Positions 1 through 8,882 are shown, counted from the stretch's first letter. The stretch: 64,000 nucleotides of DNA from Verrucomicrobiaceae bacterium (GCA_027484445.1 JAIXSY010000019.1:62001-126000); one strand, 5' to 3'. The notes: generated by a model not told the origin, from the letters alone. Program-made: numbers and translations.

Positions 1-89
1 GTGCCATCGGCCAGAGTCCAGGTCTCTTCGGCTGCGAGAGGCAGGTAAGCCGAGGCAAAGGTCAGAGCGATGAGGAGGGGTCTTTTCAT
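1..89 (-). CDS. Exported protein, N-terminal fragment
   Basis: The first 29 codons of a minus-strand gene run off the left edge of the window. The visible N-terminus starts MKRPLLIALTFASAYLPLAA and then EETWTLADGT. A basic start, a hydrophobic core and an Ala-rich cleavage site make a typical Sec signal peptide, so the product is probably exported. The ATG lies at 89-87. Too little is visible to name a family. Confidence 0.6.
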   Translation of the reverse strand, partial: MKRPLLIALTFASAYLPLAAEETWTLADG

Positions 90-114
90 GGGATGGTGAA
101 AATGGGGATGGGCT

Positions 115-840
115 TCAGCCTCGTGCGTCTCCCGCACGGCTGGGCGGAGCAAAGATTGGCGCAGGCAGTGGCCCCATGCCAGCATCACCTGCGAGTCTTT
201 GCTCCCGCAGAGCACGGGCGATGGCCGTGGCCAGTCGATCCCGGTAAGTGTTGGTGGCCAGCAGCGCGGCGTCTTTTCGGCTAGTCAGGTAGCCGCACTC
301 CAGGAGCACGCAGGGGATGTGTGGATTGCGTGTCAGGCGCAGCCGTCGCCGCACCAGTCCGGCATGGCCGTGCTCGTGCGGGCAGGCTGCCGTGAGGTGG
401 CGCTGCAGGCGCTGGGCCAGGGAGTAGCTATCCACCCGCCACCAGTAGGTTTCTGGGCCTGAGCGCCAGCGCCGCCCATGGTTCAGGTGGATGCTGACCA
501 GCACCGCATCGGGGTATCGATTGGCGATCACGACACGCTGATCGAGCTCCACGAAGCGATCATCGCTGCGAGTCAAGATGACGCGAAAGTCTGGCTCTAG
601 CTCTGCCTTCAGGTGTTTGGCGATGTCTAGTGCCAGCGTCTTTTCCGTCTGCCGATTCGCTCGCGCTCCGCTATCTCGTCCGCCATGCCCCGCATCCACC
701 ACCACGGTGCGAAAGCCGCGTGGTCCAGGTTGATTTCCATACTCACTGGCATGGCCTCGTCCGCCAGGAACGAGGTTCGTTTGGCATGAACATAAGCCCA
801 GGAGCAAGAGAGCACTCAGCGCTAGAGGTGAGCGAAGCAT
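115..840 (-). CDS. N-acetylmuramoyl-L-alanine amidase, lipoprotein form
   Basis: Zinc-dependent cell-wall hydrolase of the Amidase_3 (AmiA/B/C) family, which cuts the bond between N-acetylmuramic acid and the stem peptide. With the start at 840 the protein has 241 aa. It begins with a signal peptide ending in a lipobox-like LGLC/LCSC, so it is probably a lipoprotein. The family motifs are present: VVVDAGHGG (zinc His about 52), TEKTLALD (zinc Glu about 66), SIHLNHG (zinc His about 118) and LLECGYLTSRKDAALL (catalytic Glu about 181). An upstream in-frame ATG at 891 would add 17 residues before the signal peptide and is less likely. No clear AMIN or SPOR domain is seen. It is divergent from tex. 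Confidence 0.9.
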   Translation of the reverse strand: MLRSPLALSALLLLGLCSCQTNLVPGGRGHASEYGNQPGPRGFRTVVVDAGHGGRDSGARANRQTEKTLALDIAKHLKAELEPDFRVILTRSDDRFVELDQRVVIANRYPDAVLVSIHLNHGRRWRSGPETYWWRVDSYSLAQRLQRHLTAACPHEHGHAGLVRRRLRLTRNPHIPCVLLECGYLTSRKDAALLATNTYRDRLATAIARALREQRLAGDAGMGPLPAPIFAPPSRAGDARG

Positions 841-1049
841 GGGCTGGCACCAAGCATCTTCCGCGCCCTGAGATCGAGAGAAATTGCACATCGCTGCGGA
901 ATCCCCACCTGCGCTGGGAAAAGCGAAGCAGCTTCGTCAAGACAGTAAATTTTTCGCCATGAAACTCTTCGTCTTGCTGCCCTTCGGCAGGACCGCTAAC
1001 TCAACACTTCCACACCAAGCGCTCCGCGCCCTTTCCCCTTTTTCCAACC

Positions 1050-3449
1050 ATGTCTGATGCCGCTGAACTGAACATCAATATCTCCCATGTCGAACGGGTC
1101 GCCCGTGAGATGGGCATCAAAGCCGTGCAGGTCGGTGCTACGGCCAAGCTGCTCGCTGATGGTGCCACCGTGCCTTTCATCTCTCGCTACCGCAAAGAGG
1201 CCACGGGAATGCTCGATGAAGTGCAGATCCAGGGCGTGAAGGACCGCATGGAACAGCTCGTGGCTCTCGATGACCGCCGCGCGGCCATCGTGAAGTCCCT
1301 CGAAGAGCGCAAGCTCATGACGGACGTGCTGCGGGTGAAGATCGAGAAGGCGGAGACGATGAACGTGCTGGAGGACATCTTTGCTCCTTTCCGTCCGAAG
1401 CGCCGCACCCGCGCCACCATCGCCAAAGAAAAAGGGCTGGAGCCCCTCGCCGATTTCATCGAGGCCAATCTGCTCACCACCGGTGTCGATCTCACCAGCG
1501 AGGCTGCCAAGTTCATCAACCCCGATCACGAAAACGAAGAACTGCGTGTCAAAGATGCCAACGATGCCCTCGCCGGTGCGCGTGACATCATCGCTGAACG
1601 CATCAGCGATCATGCCGAGGCCCGTGCTGCCTTGCGCAAGCTCTTCGCAGACCAGGGCACCGTCGTTTCGAAGGTCATGTATGGCAAAGACAAGGACGAA
1701 GAGGCGCAGAAATTCCGCGACTACTTCGACTGGACCGAGCCGCTGAAGTCCATCCCCAGCCACCGCATGCTGGCCATCCGCCGCGGTGAAAAAGAGGGCT
1801 TCCTGCTCATGCGCATCCAGCCACCGGAAGAGACAGCCGTGCAGATCGTCACTCAAATGTTTGTCAAAGGTGCCAATGCCTGCAGCGACCAGATGAAGCA
1901 GGCCTGTGCCGATAGCTACAAGCGCCTGCTCAGCTCCAGCATGGAGACAGAGTTCCGCCTGGAATCGAAGAAGAAAGCCGACGCCGAGGCGGTGAAGGTC
2001 TTTGCCGATAACTTGCGCGAACTGCTCATGGCCGCCCCGCTCGGTCAAAAGCGTTTGTTAGGCATTGACCCCGGTTTCCGCACTGGCTGCAAAACCGTCG
2101 TGCTCGATGCGCAGGGGCAACTTCTCTTCAATGACGTCATCTACCTGCTCGGTGAAGGCAACAGCCTCATGCACGCCAAGACACTCGTGCTGAATTTGAT
2201 CGAGCGTTTTAAGATCGAAGCCATCGCCATCGGCAACGGCACCGCCAGCCGCGAGACAGAAGCCTTCATCAACAAAATCGGCGTGCCAAAGCACATCCCT
2301 GTCATCATGGTGAATGAGAGCGGTGCCTCCATCTACAGCGCTAGCGAAGTCGCCCGCGAGGAGTTCCCGAACCACGATGTCACCGTGCGCGGTGCCGTCT
2401 CCATCGGACGTCGTCTCATGGACCCACTGGCGGAGCTGGTGAAGATCGACCCGAAGTCCATCGGGGTCGGGCAGTATCAGCACGATGTCGATCAAAAGCA
2501 GCTCAAGGACGGCCTCGACAACATCGTCATCAGCTGCGTGAACAACGTCGGTGTGGAGGTGAACACCGCTTCCAAGCAGTTGCTCAGTTACGTTTCCGGC
2601 CTGAACAGCACGCACGCGGCGAACATCGTCGCCTTCCGCAACGAAAACGGACCCTTCAAGTCACGCAAAGATCTGCTCAAGGTGCCACGGCTCGGCGACA
2701 AAGCTTTTGAGCAGGCTGCGGGCTTCCTGCGCATCCGCGATGCCGTGCACCCGCTCGACTCCAGCGCCGTCCACCCTGAGCGCTATCCACTGGTGGAAAA
2801 GATGGCCGCTGACCTCGGCTGTACTGTCGCCGATCTCATGGCGAAGCCCGAGCTGCGCCAGAAGATCGACTTGAAAAAATACGTCAGCGCTGATGTCGGT
2901 CTGCCTACGCTTCAGGACATCATGAGCGAGCTGGCCAAGCCCGGCCGCGACCCGCGCAAGCAGTTTGAAGTCTTCAAGTTCCAGGAAGGCGTCAACGAAA
3001 TGAAGGACCTCCAGGTCGGCATGAAACTACCCGGCGTCGTCACCAACGTCACCGCCTTCGGCGCCTTCATCGACATCGGCGTCCACCAGGACGGCCTCGC
3101 CCACGTCAGTCAGCTCAGCGACAGCTTCGTGCGCGATGCTGCGGAGGCTGTCAAAGTCGGTCAGCGTGTCATGGCCACCGTCATGGAGGTGGACATCCCG
3201 CGGAAACGCATCTCTCTCAGCCTCAAGTCCAAGCCCGACTTTGAGCGCAAGCCCGGTGGTGGTGGGGGGGCACCTCGCCCTGCGGGTCAGGCGGGTGGCC
3301 AAGGCCGTCCCGGAGGTTTCGGCGGCGCTGGTGGCAATCGCTCGGGTGGAGGCGGCTTCAACAACAACCCCTTTGGCAATCTTGGTGGCGGCGGTAGTTC
3401 CAGCAGCGGCAACGACTGGTTCAGCCAAGCCTCCAAAGGCAGGAAGTGA
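1050..3449 (+). CDS. tex: Tex-family RNA-binding transcription accessory protein
   Basis: Tex binds nucleic acid and affects transcription and RNA turnover; it acts in the cytoplasm. The 799-aa product has the full Tex order: an N-terminal helical region, a YqgF/RNase H-like domain near residue 336 (GIDPGFRTGCKTVVLD), a helix-hairpin-helix region near 530-575 (NSTHAANIVAFRNENGPFK, then LLKVPRLGDKAFEQAAGFLRI) and an S1 domain near 652-722 (GVVTNVTAFGAFIDIGVHQD). A Gly/Asn/Ser-rich low-complexity tail follows to residue 799, longer than in many Tex proteins and probably a flexible RNA-binding extension. It stands alone, with no clear Shine-Dalgarno site before the ATG. Confidence 0.95.
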   Translation: MSDAAELNINISHVERVAREMGIKAVQVGATAKLLADGATVPFISRYRKEATGMLDEVQIQGVKDRMEQLVALDDRRAAIVKSLEERKLMTDVLRVKIEKAETMNVLEDIFAPFRPKRRTRATIAKEKGLEPLADFIEANLLTTGVDLTSEAAKFINPDHENEELRVKDANDALAGARDIIAERISDHAEARAALRKLFADQGTVVSKVMYGKDKDEEAQKFRDYFDWTEPLKSIPSHRMLAIRRGEKEGFLLMRIQPPEETAVQIVTQMFVKGANACSDQMKQACADSYKRLLSSSMETEFRLESKKKADAEAVKVFADNLRELLMAAPLGQKRLLGIDPGFRTGCKTVVLDAQGQLLFNDVIYLLGEGNSLMHAKTLVLNLIERFKIEAIAIGNGTASRETEAFINKIGVPKHIPVIMVNESGASIYSASEVAREEFPNHDVTVRGAVSIGRRLMDPLAELVKIDPKSIGVGQYQHDVDQKQLKDGLDNIVISCVNNVGVEVNTASKQLLSYVSGLNSTHAANIVAFRNENGPFKSRKDLLKVPRLGDKAFEQAAGFLRIRDAVHPLDSSAVHPERYPLVEKMAADLGCTVADLMAKPELRQKIDLKKYVSADVGLPTLQDIMSELAKPGRDPRKQFEVFKFQEGVNEMKDLQVGMKLPGVVTNVTAFGAFIDIGVHQDGLAHVSQLSDSFVRDAAEAVKVGQRVMATVMEVDIPRKRISLSLKSKPDFERKPGGGGGAPRPAGQAGGQGRPGGFGGAGGNRSGGGGFNNNPFGNLGGGGSSSSGNDWFSQASKGRK

Positions 3450-3650
3450 GAACCCATGGCGCAACCCGCTGAAGTCCTGCCCTCCGAGTCACTGGGTTTG
3501 GTGAATTTGGACCGGAGATCTTGGCAACAGAGTGAAGACAGCAGAATGCCCTTCTTCGGTTGCCCATTTCACCAATCCTGAGGAAGTGAAGCGTCAACCC
3601 TGAACCTGAGGCACTTGCCTGCGGGCGCTGTGGGGCAGGTGGAAGTGGCC

Positions 3651-5162
3651 TCACAGATTCAGCCCCTCGAGCTCCAGGTAGCCGGGCAGCATGGGAGAGG
3701 TCTGCCACGTGGTGGGGGGCGTGGCGGCAGGTTCTGGCGGGCTGGACATCTGAAACATGCCGAAACCGCTGCTGCCGAGGCCTTCAGGTTGGAGAATGAA
3801 GCCGCGAAAGTGAATGGGAGGCTGTCCGGTGCGGGCTCCGGTCAGGGGATGGAGCACCTCGAACCGCCCGGAGAAGAAGCCGGTGGGAGCATAAAAGTCG
3901 AGCCGCAGGCCCGTGAGGAATCCGCTGCGCCTGGGGAAGAGAGCCTGGTGGCGGGTGGTGAGGGTGAAGGGTTGATCGGCGAGGACGCCGCCTTTCAGCG
4001 TGAGCTGGGCATTGCCTGGGGTGCGCGGGGCACCGGAGAGGAGCAGTGCTCCCTGAGCAGGGGGGACGTAGCTATGGCCCGTGACGCTGAAGGCGATGTC
4101 CATGCCGGGAAAGAGGGTGCGTGAGCCGGGACGCTGAACAATGTACCAGCGCAGTTGCCCACTGGAGGAGCTGCGGAAGGAGGGCTCCTGCCAGCGGCTG
4201 ATCTCGATTTCGCCGACAAGGTTGCCGTAGAGGCCATCATCGTAGCCGATGAGGAGGCCCGGACGGGTGCCCCCGAAGCGCACGAGGGGGGAGGAGGTGA
4301 TGAAACCGGTCTCGTCCGGCAGGGTGCCGATGAGCAGGGCCTCCAGCCCTGGCGTGACGACTAGGGAGGCGATGCCTTGATAGACGTTGTCGGAGAGGGC
4401 GAGGTTATGCCGAGTCCGCAGCATCCTTCGTTCGTCCTCCGTGGGCACGAGGCGCGGCAGCAGCTCCATGCGCTCCGTGGCGGAGGAGTCGATCTCGATG
4501 ACGGTTGTGAGGCGGCGAACGAAGCCGGGCTTGGCCTCTTGGGTGAGCTTCAGGGTCAGGCTAGGCACGCCGCCCTGGCGTTGGGGAAAGCGGTGGGTCC
4601 AGTGCCTCTCGGTCTCATCCTCAGGATCGAGCTGGAGCCTGCCGGCGTAGCGCTGGCGCTGGCCGAGAAGGGTAAGGCTGCCCGAGAAGGCACCGGTAGG
4701 CGTGACCTCGATGTCTAGGCGGACAGCGCGCAGATGGCGGGGATGCCGCGCCCACTCGGCCACCTGCACGATGCCCATGAAGCTGCCGCCGGGGCCGAAG
4801 TCGGGCTGCGGCTCATCGACGACCTGCACGACCCAGACAGCAGGGGCCGAGGTGAGCTGGGAGTCAGTGATGCGGAGGCTGACACGGTAAAGGCCGCTGC
4901 GTGTGGGAGTGCCGATGATGGTGCGGTCTGGCGAAAAGCTCAGCCCCGGCGGTAGGCCGGTGGCCTTCACCGTGAAGCTGTCCGTGAGGTATCCGTACTC
5001 CGGCCAGATGGGTTCAGCGCGGGTCTCGACATCGACACCGCGGACGAGGATGGCAGGAAGGAAGTCCGTGCTGACACGGGGAAAGTTATCCTGAGCCTGG
5101 AGGCTGCCGATGAAAAGCCCGATCGAGAGAAGGGGCAGCCAGAGGGTGGAATAGGCACACAT
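3651..5162 (-). CDS. Exported protein with putative Ig (He_PIG-like) domain
   Basis: A protein of about 503 aa with a clear signal peptide (MCAYSTLWLPLLSIGLFIGS, cleaved after LQAQ). After it comes a He_PIG/cadherin-like unit containing ATGLPPGLSFSPDRTIIGTP and SGLYRVSLRITDS, a fold common in verrucomicrobial surface proteins. The rest holds beta-rich modules with recurring GxFSGxxxL patterns (TGAFSGSLTLLG and TGFFSGRFEVLHPLTG). No enzyme motif was recognised. The ATG at 5162 was chosen because it opens the signal peptide; a TTG at 5210 would extend the frame by 16 residues. The product is probably a periplasmic or surface structural protein, function unknown. Confidence 0.75.
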   Translation of the reverse strand: MCAYSTLWLPLLSIGLFIGSLQAQDNFPRVSTDFLPAILVRGVDVETRAEPIWPEYGYLTDSFTVKATGLPPGLSFSPDRTIIGTPTRSGLYRVSLRITDSQLTSAPAVWVVQVVDEPQPDFGPGGSFMGIVQVAEWARHPRHLRAVRLDIEVTPTGAFSGSLTLLGQRQRYAGRLQLDPEDETERHWTHRFPQRQGGVPSLTLKLTQEAKPGFVRRLTTVIEIDSSATERMELLPRLVPTEDERRMLRTRHNLALSDNVYQGIASLVVTPGLEALLIGTLPDETGFITSSPLVRFGGTRPGLLIGYDDGLYGNLVGEIEISRWQEPSFRSSSSGQLRWYIVQRPGSRTLFPGMDIAFSVTGHSYVPPAQGALLLSGAPRTPGNAQLTLKGGVLADQPFTLTTRHQALFPRRSGFLTGLRLDFYAPTGFFSGRFEVLHPLTGARTGQPPIHFRGFILQPEGLGSSGFGMFQMSSPPEPAATPPTTWQTSPMLPGYLELEGLNL

Positions 5163-5655
5163 CAGCCACACTTTGAGTCCAGCGCGGATTTTTAGACAGC
5201 TTTTTTCCAAAAGGGGAAAAGAGATGGCTGAGAGGCAATTTCAGGCATGGCCTCGGAGACCTTGGCTGAGGTGGCTAGGGCGCAAAAGCCTGCCAGAATC
5301 AGACGGCGGAGGTTGAAGAGAGTTCATCGCAAAAGGCGATGGCCGGAGGATGCATACGCGCCCTTGGATTAGGACTTTGGCGGAAAAAGGTGTGACTGAA
5401 TTCTGAGAAGGAAAGAAGCCAGGACGAAGCGCAGCCGAGAACCAAGCTTCGTTCAGCCCGAATTCCGCAGTTCACGGGGCAGGAATGCCCCGGTTACTGA
5501 GAACTGCGGAATCCGGGTTCAGAAATCGGCTGCCTGCGCTCTAGCGCTGGCGTTTGACACAAAGAACGATGTCCGGTGCATCGGCTCGTTTTCCTAAACT
5601 TGCACCTGCGCCAAAATCCTTTGCTTCCTTCGATCTCATCATGTTAGAAGCAATC
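5163..5655. other. Long divergent intergenic region
   Basis: This interval separates the divergent Ig-like protein and outer-membrane protein genes. It holds the palindromic repeat at 5451-5522 and otherwise no supported gene. One frame of the minus strand (5192-5323) reads like a signal peptide but has no start codon before it. Promoters for both flanking genes should lie here, but no convincing -35/-10 pair could be assigned. Confidence 0.6.
5451..5522. repeat. Nested palindromic intergenic repeat, copy 1
   Basis: A 72-bp element bounded by GTTCAG at both ends. The outer arms CCCGAATTCCGCAGTTC (5457-5473) and GAACTGCGGAATCCGGG pair over 17 positions with one mismatch. Inside is a second palindrome, GGGGCAGGAATGCCCC. 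A diverged copy lies at 35587-35657 and a short form at 8883-8925, so this is a dispersed family resembling REP elements. It sits between divergent genes, so it cannot be a simple terminator for either. Confidence 0.8.
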
Positions 5656-6432
5656 ATGCGTTCGCGGTTGATCTTTGCTTTTCCGATTTGTTTTGGCCTT
5701 GTTTTCCAAGCGCAGACCTTGCTGGCTGGCACTCCGGTTGAGCGGGTTCCTGTTTCACCCAAGGCCGTTTTGCCACCCATCGTCACGCCTGAGGACAACC
5801 CGTGGCGATTGTCGGCTGGGTTGATGTGGCGGCAGATGGACGGCCTCTCCATCCACCAGAACATCGAGACTGACTCCGGGCGCTTTTTTGCCGACTTGTC
5901 TTCGGATCTGGAGGGCTGGGGTCCTTTTGTCATGCTGGAAAGTCCGGCGCTTTTTCGGCGAGGGCCGTCGGCCTTGCATCTTTCGCTCATGTATTCCTGG
6001 GCAGGCATGAATGACGTGACCCTGCGGCGTGAGTTTCCTGGGCGCACGGTGTGGCAGGACTTTTCCCTGAACTTGCACACGCTCTCGATGGGGCCACGCT
6101 GGGTTTTTGAGGTGCCGCGTGTGCGATTCAGCACAGGTGCCGGTCTGGCGCTGAACTGGGCTCGCTGGGAGGCGGTCACGCGCATGACCTCCATCCCACC
6201 GGGGAACATCTTGACGACGGCAACCCGTGGGAATGCGGAGCCTCTGCCTGGCTTTTACTGGGATGTGGCTGCCCAGGTGCGGCTGACGCCGCGTTGGTCC
6301 TTGTTGGTGATGGGTCGCTACGATTGGGCAAACTCGTTCCAGACTCAGCATCAGTTCTTCAACAGTGCCGTGAATTTTCGTTCCAGCATCAATGGCTGGT
6401 CGGTGCTGACCGGACTGACCTTTCGGTTTTAG
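5656..6432 (+). CDS. Outer-membrane beta-barrel-like protein
   Basis: With the start at 5656 the product has 258 aa and opens with a signal peptide (MRSRLIFAFPICFGLVFQAQ, cleaved near LLAG). The body alternates polar and aromatic/hydrophobic residues as in beta strands, for example WSLLVMGRYDWANSFQTQ, and it ends in GLTFRF. A C-terminal Phe is the BAM recognition signature of outer-membrane barrels. In-frame ATGs at 5554 and 5641 lie upstream but put extra residues before the signal peptide; an AGAAG six bases before 5656 supports the chosen start. The family is unknown. The best description is a small porin-like or OmpX/OmpA-barrel-like protein. Confidence 0.7.
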   Translation: MRSRLIFAFPICFGLVFQAQTLLAGTPVERVPVSPKAVLPPIVTPEDNPWRLSAGLMWRQMDGLSIHQNIETDSGRFFADLSSDLEGWGPFVMLESPALFRRGPSALHLSLMYSWAGMNDVTLRREFPGRTVWQDFSLNLHTLSMGPRWVFEVPRVRFSTGAGLALNWARWEAVTRMTSIPPGNILTTATRGNAEPLPGFYWDVAAQVRLTPRWSLLVMGRYDWANSFQTQHQFFNSAVNFRSSINGWSVLTGLTFRF

Positions 6433-6525
6433 TCAGCGGCCTCGCCGGAATGCAGCCCAACCTGGGTGACTCTCGCCGCGTCATCTTGCCTTTCGGCATT
6501 GCTTTGCCCTGCAACATGCGCTTCG

Positions 6526-6552
6526 GGCAGGCGTTTGCTTCCTGCCTTTTTT
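6526..6552 (+). terminator. Hairpin plus T-run, possible terminator
   Basis: GGCAGG (6526-6531) and CCTGCC (6541-6546) form a 6-bp stem with a 9-base loop, followed by six T (6547-6552). It fits a weak intrinsic terminator for the outer-membrane protein gene. It ends only four bases before the ATG of the esterase, so it could instead affect esterase translation. Confidence 0.5.
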
Positions 6553-6556
6553 CTCC

Positions 6557-7429
6557 ATGCATCGTTTTTTCTGCACCCTCTCCGCCCTTCTGGCCCTGGC
6601 TCTTCCACTTTCAGCCGCACCGCAGGATGATCAGTATGTCCTGGGCCCGGATTCCCAAGAGCAACCCGGCGTGCCGAAGGGGCAGGTGATCCAGATGCCG
6701 CCTTGGAAGGACTCGAAAATCTATCCTGGCACCACGCGCGACTGGTGGATCTATGTGCCGGCGCAGTATCAAAAGGGCACCCCAGCCGCCGTCATGGTGT
6801 TCTGCGATGGCGGTGGTTTTGTGAAGCGGGATGGCCAGTTCCGCGTGCCGACGGTCTTTGATAACTTGATCGCCAAAGGTCAGATGCCGGTGACGATCGG
6901 CATCTTTATCCAGCCGGGCGTGTTTCCGAACGAGGACCCGAAGGTGAAAGCGCGCAGCAACCGCAGCTTCGAGTATGACTCGCTCGGCGACCTGCACGCG
7001 CGCTTTTTGCTGGAGGAGATCCTGCCCGCCGTGGCAAAGGACTACACCCTGACAACGGACCCTGAGCAGCGCGCCATCTGCGGAAACAGCAGCGGCGGCA
7101 TCTGCGCCTTCACCGTCGCCTGGGAGCGGCCTGATGCGTTCCGCAAGGTCGTCAGCCACATCGGCAGCTTCACGAACATCCGGGGCGGTTACGTCTATCC
7201 TGCGCTGATCCGCAAGACGGACAAGAAGCCGCTGCGGGTGTTTCTGCAGGATGGCAAAAACGACCTCGACAACCAGTTCGGCAACTGGCCGCTGGCGAAT
7301 GAAGACATGGCGGCCGCGCTGAAATTCGCCGGGTATGACTACCAGTTTGTGATGGGCGAAGGAACCCACAACGGCAAGCACGGCGCCGCCCTGCTGCCCG
7401 ACACGCTGCGCTGGCTGTGGCGGAAGTGA
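6557..7429 (+). CDS. Exported alpha/beta-hydrolase, enterochelin-esterase-like
   Basis: A 290-aa exported esterase of the esterase D/Fes-like alpha/beta-hydrolase group. The signal peptide is [20 protein letters not shown]. The nucleophile elbow GNSSGG is at about 176-181 (probable Ser178), and the C-terminal GTHNGKHG (about 269-276) carries the likely catalytic His. The N-terminal half contains the usual strand pattern ([21 protein letters not shown]). Related verrucomicrobial and planctomycetal proteins are often annotated as esterases or gluconolactonase partners in carbohydrate breakdown, and an SMP-30-like gene lies about 500 bp downstream. The true substrate is not visible. There is no Shine-Dalgarno site. 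Confidence 0.8.
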   Translation: MHRFFCTLSALLALALPLSAAPQDDQYVLGPDSQEQPGVPKGQVIQMPPWKDSKIYPGTTRDWWIYVPAQYQKGTPAAVMVFCDGGGFVKRDGQFRVPTVFDNLIAKGQMPVTIGIFIQPGVFPNEDPKVKARSNRSFEYDSLGDLHARFLLEEILPAVAKDYTLTTDPEQRAICGNSSGGICAFTVAWERPDAFRKVVSHIGSFTNIRGGYVYPALIRKTDKKPLRVFLQDGKNDLDNQFGNWPLANEDMAAALKFAGYDYQFVMGEGTHNGKHGAALLPDTLRWLWRK

Positions 7430-7471
7430 GGTCTTGAAAGTCCACAGGTCGTCCCGTAATTTGAGGATGTC

Positions 7472-7672
7472 ATGAGCACGGTCCTTGAGATTGAAAAAGC
7501 CATCGAAGCGCTGCCGACGAAGGAGTTCTGGCAGATTGCGGAGTGGATGGAGCAAAAGCGCATCGAAGCCGAGGAAGCTCAAGACCTGGCACGAGCGGAA
7601 GCCATCCTTGCGGAGGGGGAAGATTTTGTTCCCTGGGAGGATGTTCAACGCCGGTGCGGCCTGCTGCCATGA
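7472..7672 (+). CDS. Probable antitoxin of a RelE/ParE-type module
   Basis: A 66-aa acidic, helical protein (starts MSTVLEIEKAIEALPTKEFW) whose stop overlaps the start of a RelE/ParE-family toxin by ATGA at 7669-7672. Size, acidity and position directly before the toxin are typical of antitoxins. The sequence is not a clear ribbon-helix-helix or Phd/YefM protein, so the antitoxin family is left open. It should bind and inhibit the toxin and may repress the pair. Confidence 0.7.
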   Translation: MSTVLEIEKAIEALPTKEFWQIAEWMEQKRIEAEEAQDLARAEAILAEGEDFVPWEDVQRRCGLLP

Positions 7673-7920
7673 GCTACCGGGTGGAATTCACGAAATCGGC
7701 AGAAAAAGCGTTCTCCAAGCTGCCGAAACAGGTTCAGAGGCAGCTCCAGGCCGACATCAACCAACTGGCCGAGCTACCCCGCCCGCCCGGCTGCCTGAAA
7801 ATGAAAGGACGCCAGGATCTCTGGCGTGTCAGATCCGGGGATTACCGCATCATTTACCAAGTCCGGGACAATGTCCTGGTCGTGGTCATCGTTGATATTG
7901 GCCATCGCAGCTCCATCTAA
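7669..7920 (+). CDS. RelE/ParE superfamily toxin
   Basis: An 83-aa basic protein of the RelE/ParE fold. It starts MSYRVEFTKSAEKAFSKLPK, has LKMKGRQDLWRVRSGDYRII in the core and ends VVIVDIGHRSSI. The core Arg and Tyr (WRVRSGDYRIIY) match the RelE group, in which such residues cleave mRNA in the ribosome; ParE relatives instead target gyrase. The C-terminus ends right after the GHR-S/D strand, so the final catalytic Tyr of E. coli RelE is missing and the activity is uncertain. Translation is coupled to the antitoxin by a 4-base overlap. Confidence 0.85.
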   Translation: MSYRVEFTKSAEKAFSKLPKQVQRQLQADINQLAELPRPPGCLKMKGRQDLWRVRSGDYRIIYQVRDNVLVVVIVDIGHRSSI

Positions 7921-7927
7921 ACTGACC

Positions 7928-8821
7928 ATGCCTCGCCTCCGCCCCACGACTGCTCTTTTTGCCTCCGCACTTTTGCTCTCCTGCTCCCTGGCCGCGCAGG
8001 ACACTTCGCTGCATGAATACCTGATCGACGGCGAGCCCTGGAAGGAGGCGGCTGCGGGTTATGCCTTCACGGACGGGCTTTGCGTGGATGCGGCGGGGAA
8101 TCTCTTTTTCACGGACGTGAAGAGCGGCAAGGGCATCTACAAGCTGGATGCGGCGAGCGGGAAGGTGGACCTTTTCCTGGACAACCTGCCCGGCATCAGC
8201 GGCCTGCAGATCGGGCCAGACGGGCGCTTTTACGCCTGCCACAACCGCGAGCAACGGGTGATCGCCATCAGCATGAAGGGCGAGGTGGAGGTGCTGCTGA
8301 CGGGGGTGAAGTGCAATGACCTCGTCGTGAGCAAGGCGGGCCATGTCTATTTCACGGAAACGCCAACGCTGAGCGTGCATCTGATCACGAAGGACAAAAA
8401 GCACCTCGTGGCTGATGCAGGCCGTGTGCAGAAGCCGAACGGCATCACGATCTCCACCGATGAACGCACGCTGGTGGTGTCTGAGCATGGCGGCAAGCAC
8501 GTGTGGGCCTGGCGCATCGAGGCGGATGGCAGCCTTTCCGCTGGCGCGCCTTACATGACGATGTGGCTGCCGGTGGGCAAGGAGACGGCGTCCGGCGATG
8601 GCGCGACAACGGAATCCAAAGGCCGCTACTTTGTCACCACGGAGCTGGGCATCCAGGTCTTTGACCCCACGGGCCGGCTGTCGGGCATCATCGCCAAGCC
8701 GGTGGCGGATGGGAAAGTGGTGAGCTGTGAGTTTGCCGGCAAGGACCACGATCTTTTGTATGTGGCAGCTGGCGACAAGATCTTCAGCCGCAAGCTGAAG
8801 GTCACCGGTTACTTTCGCTGA
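7928..8821 (+). CDS. Exported SMP-30/gluconolactonase-like beta-propeller
   Basis: A 297-aa secreted protein with signal peptide MPRLRPTTALFASALLLSCS and cleavage near LAAQ. The body is a six-bladed SMP-30/gluconolaconase/LRE-like propeller: FTDGLCVDAAGNLFFTDVKS, then GISGLQIGPDGRFYACHN, KPNGITISTDERTLVVSEHG, and GRYFVTTELGIQVFDPTGR. The family hydrolyses sugar lactones in a calcium-dependent way. The acidic and Asn metal ligands appear in the expected propeller strands but were not assigned one by one. It starts 7 bp after the toxin gene and may be read with it. An in-frame ATG at 7826 lies inside the toxin gene and is rejected. Confidence 0.82.
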   Translation: MPRLRPTTALFASALLLSCSLAAQDTSLHEYLIDGEPWKEAAAGYAFTDGLCVDAAGNLFFTDVKSGKGIYKLDAASGKVDLFLDNLPGISGLQIGPDGRFYACHNREQRVIAISMKGEVEVLLTGVKCNDLVVSKAGHVYFTETPTLSVHLITKDKKHLVADAGRVQKPNGITISTDERTLVVSEHGGKHVWAWRIEADGSLSAGAPYMTMWLPVGKETASGDGATTESKGRYFVTTELGIQVFDPTGRLSGIIAKPVADGKVVSCEFAGKDHDLLYVAAGDKIFSRKLKVTGYFR

Positions 8822-8882
8822 ACAACGCGGACGCACCTCCGGCATCAGTGGCTTTCTGCCAGGAAGCGCAGACCTTGAAGTT

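Noticed and set aside
996..2048. Long minus-strand open frame opposite tex
   Set aside because: tex has all family motifs in this region; the antisense frame has none.
5192..5323. Minus-strand frame reading like a signal peptide (FNLRRLILAGFCALATSA)
   Set aside because: It is only about 43 codons, preceded by a stop with no start codon before the hydrophobic part, and ends in a stop before the Ig-like gene. Possibly a remnant, but not supportable as a gene.
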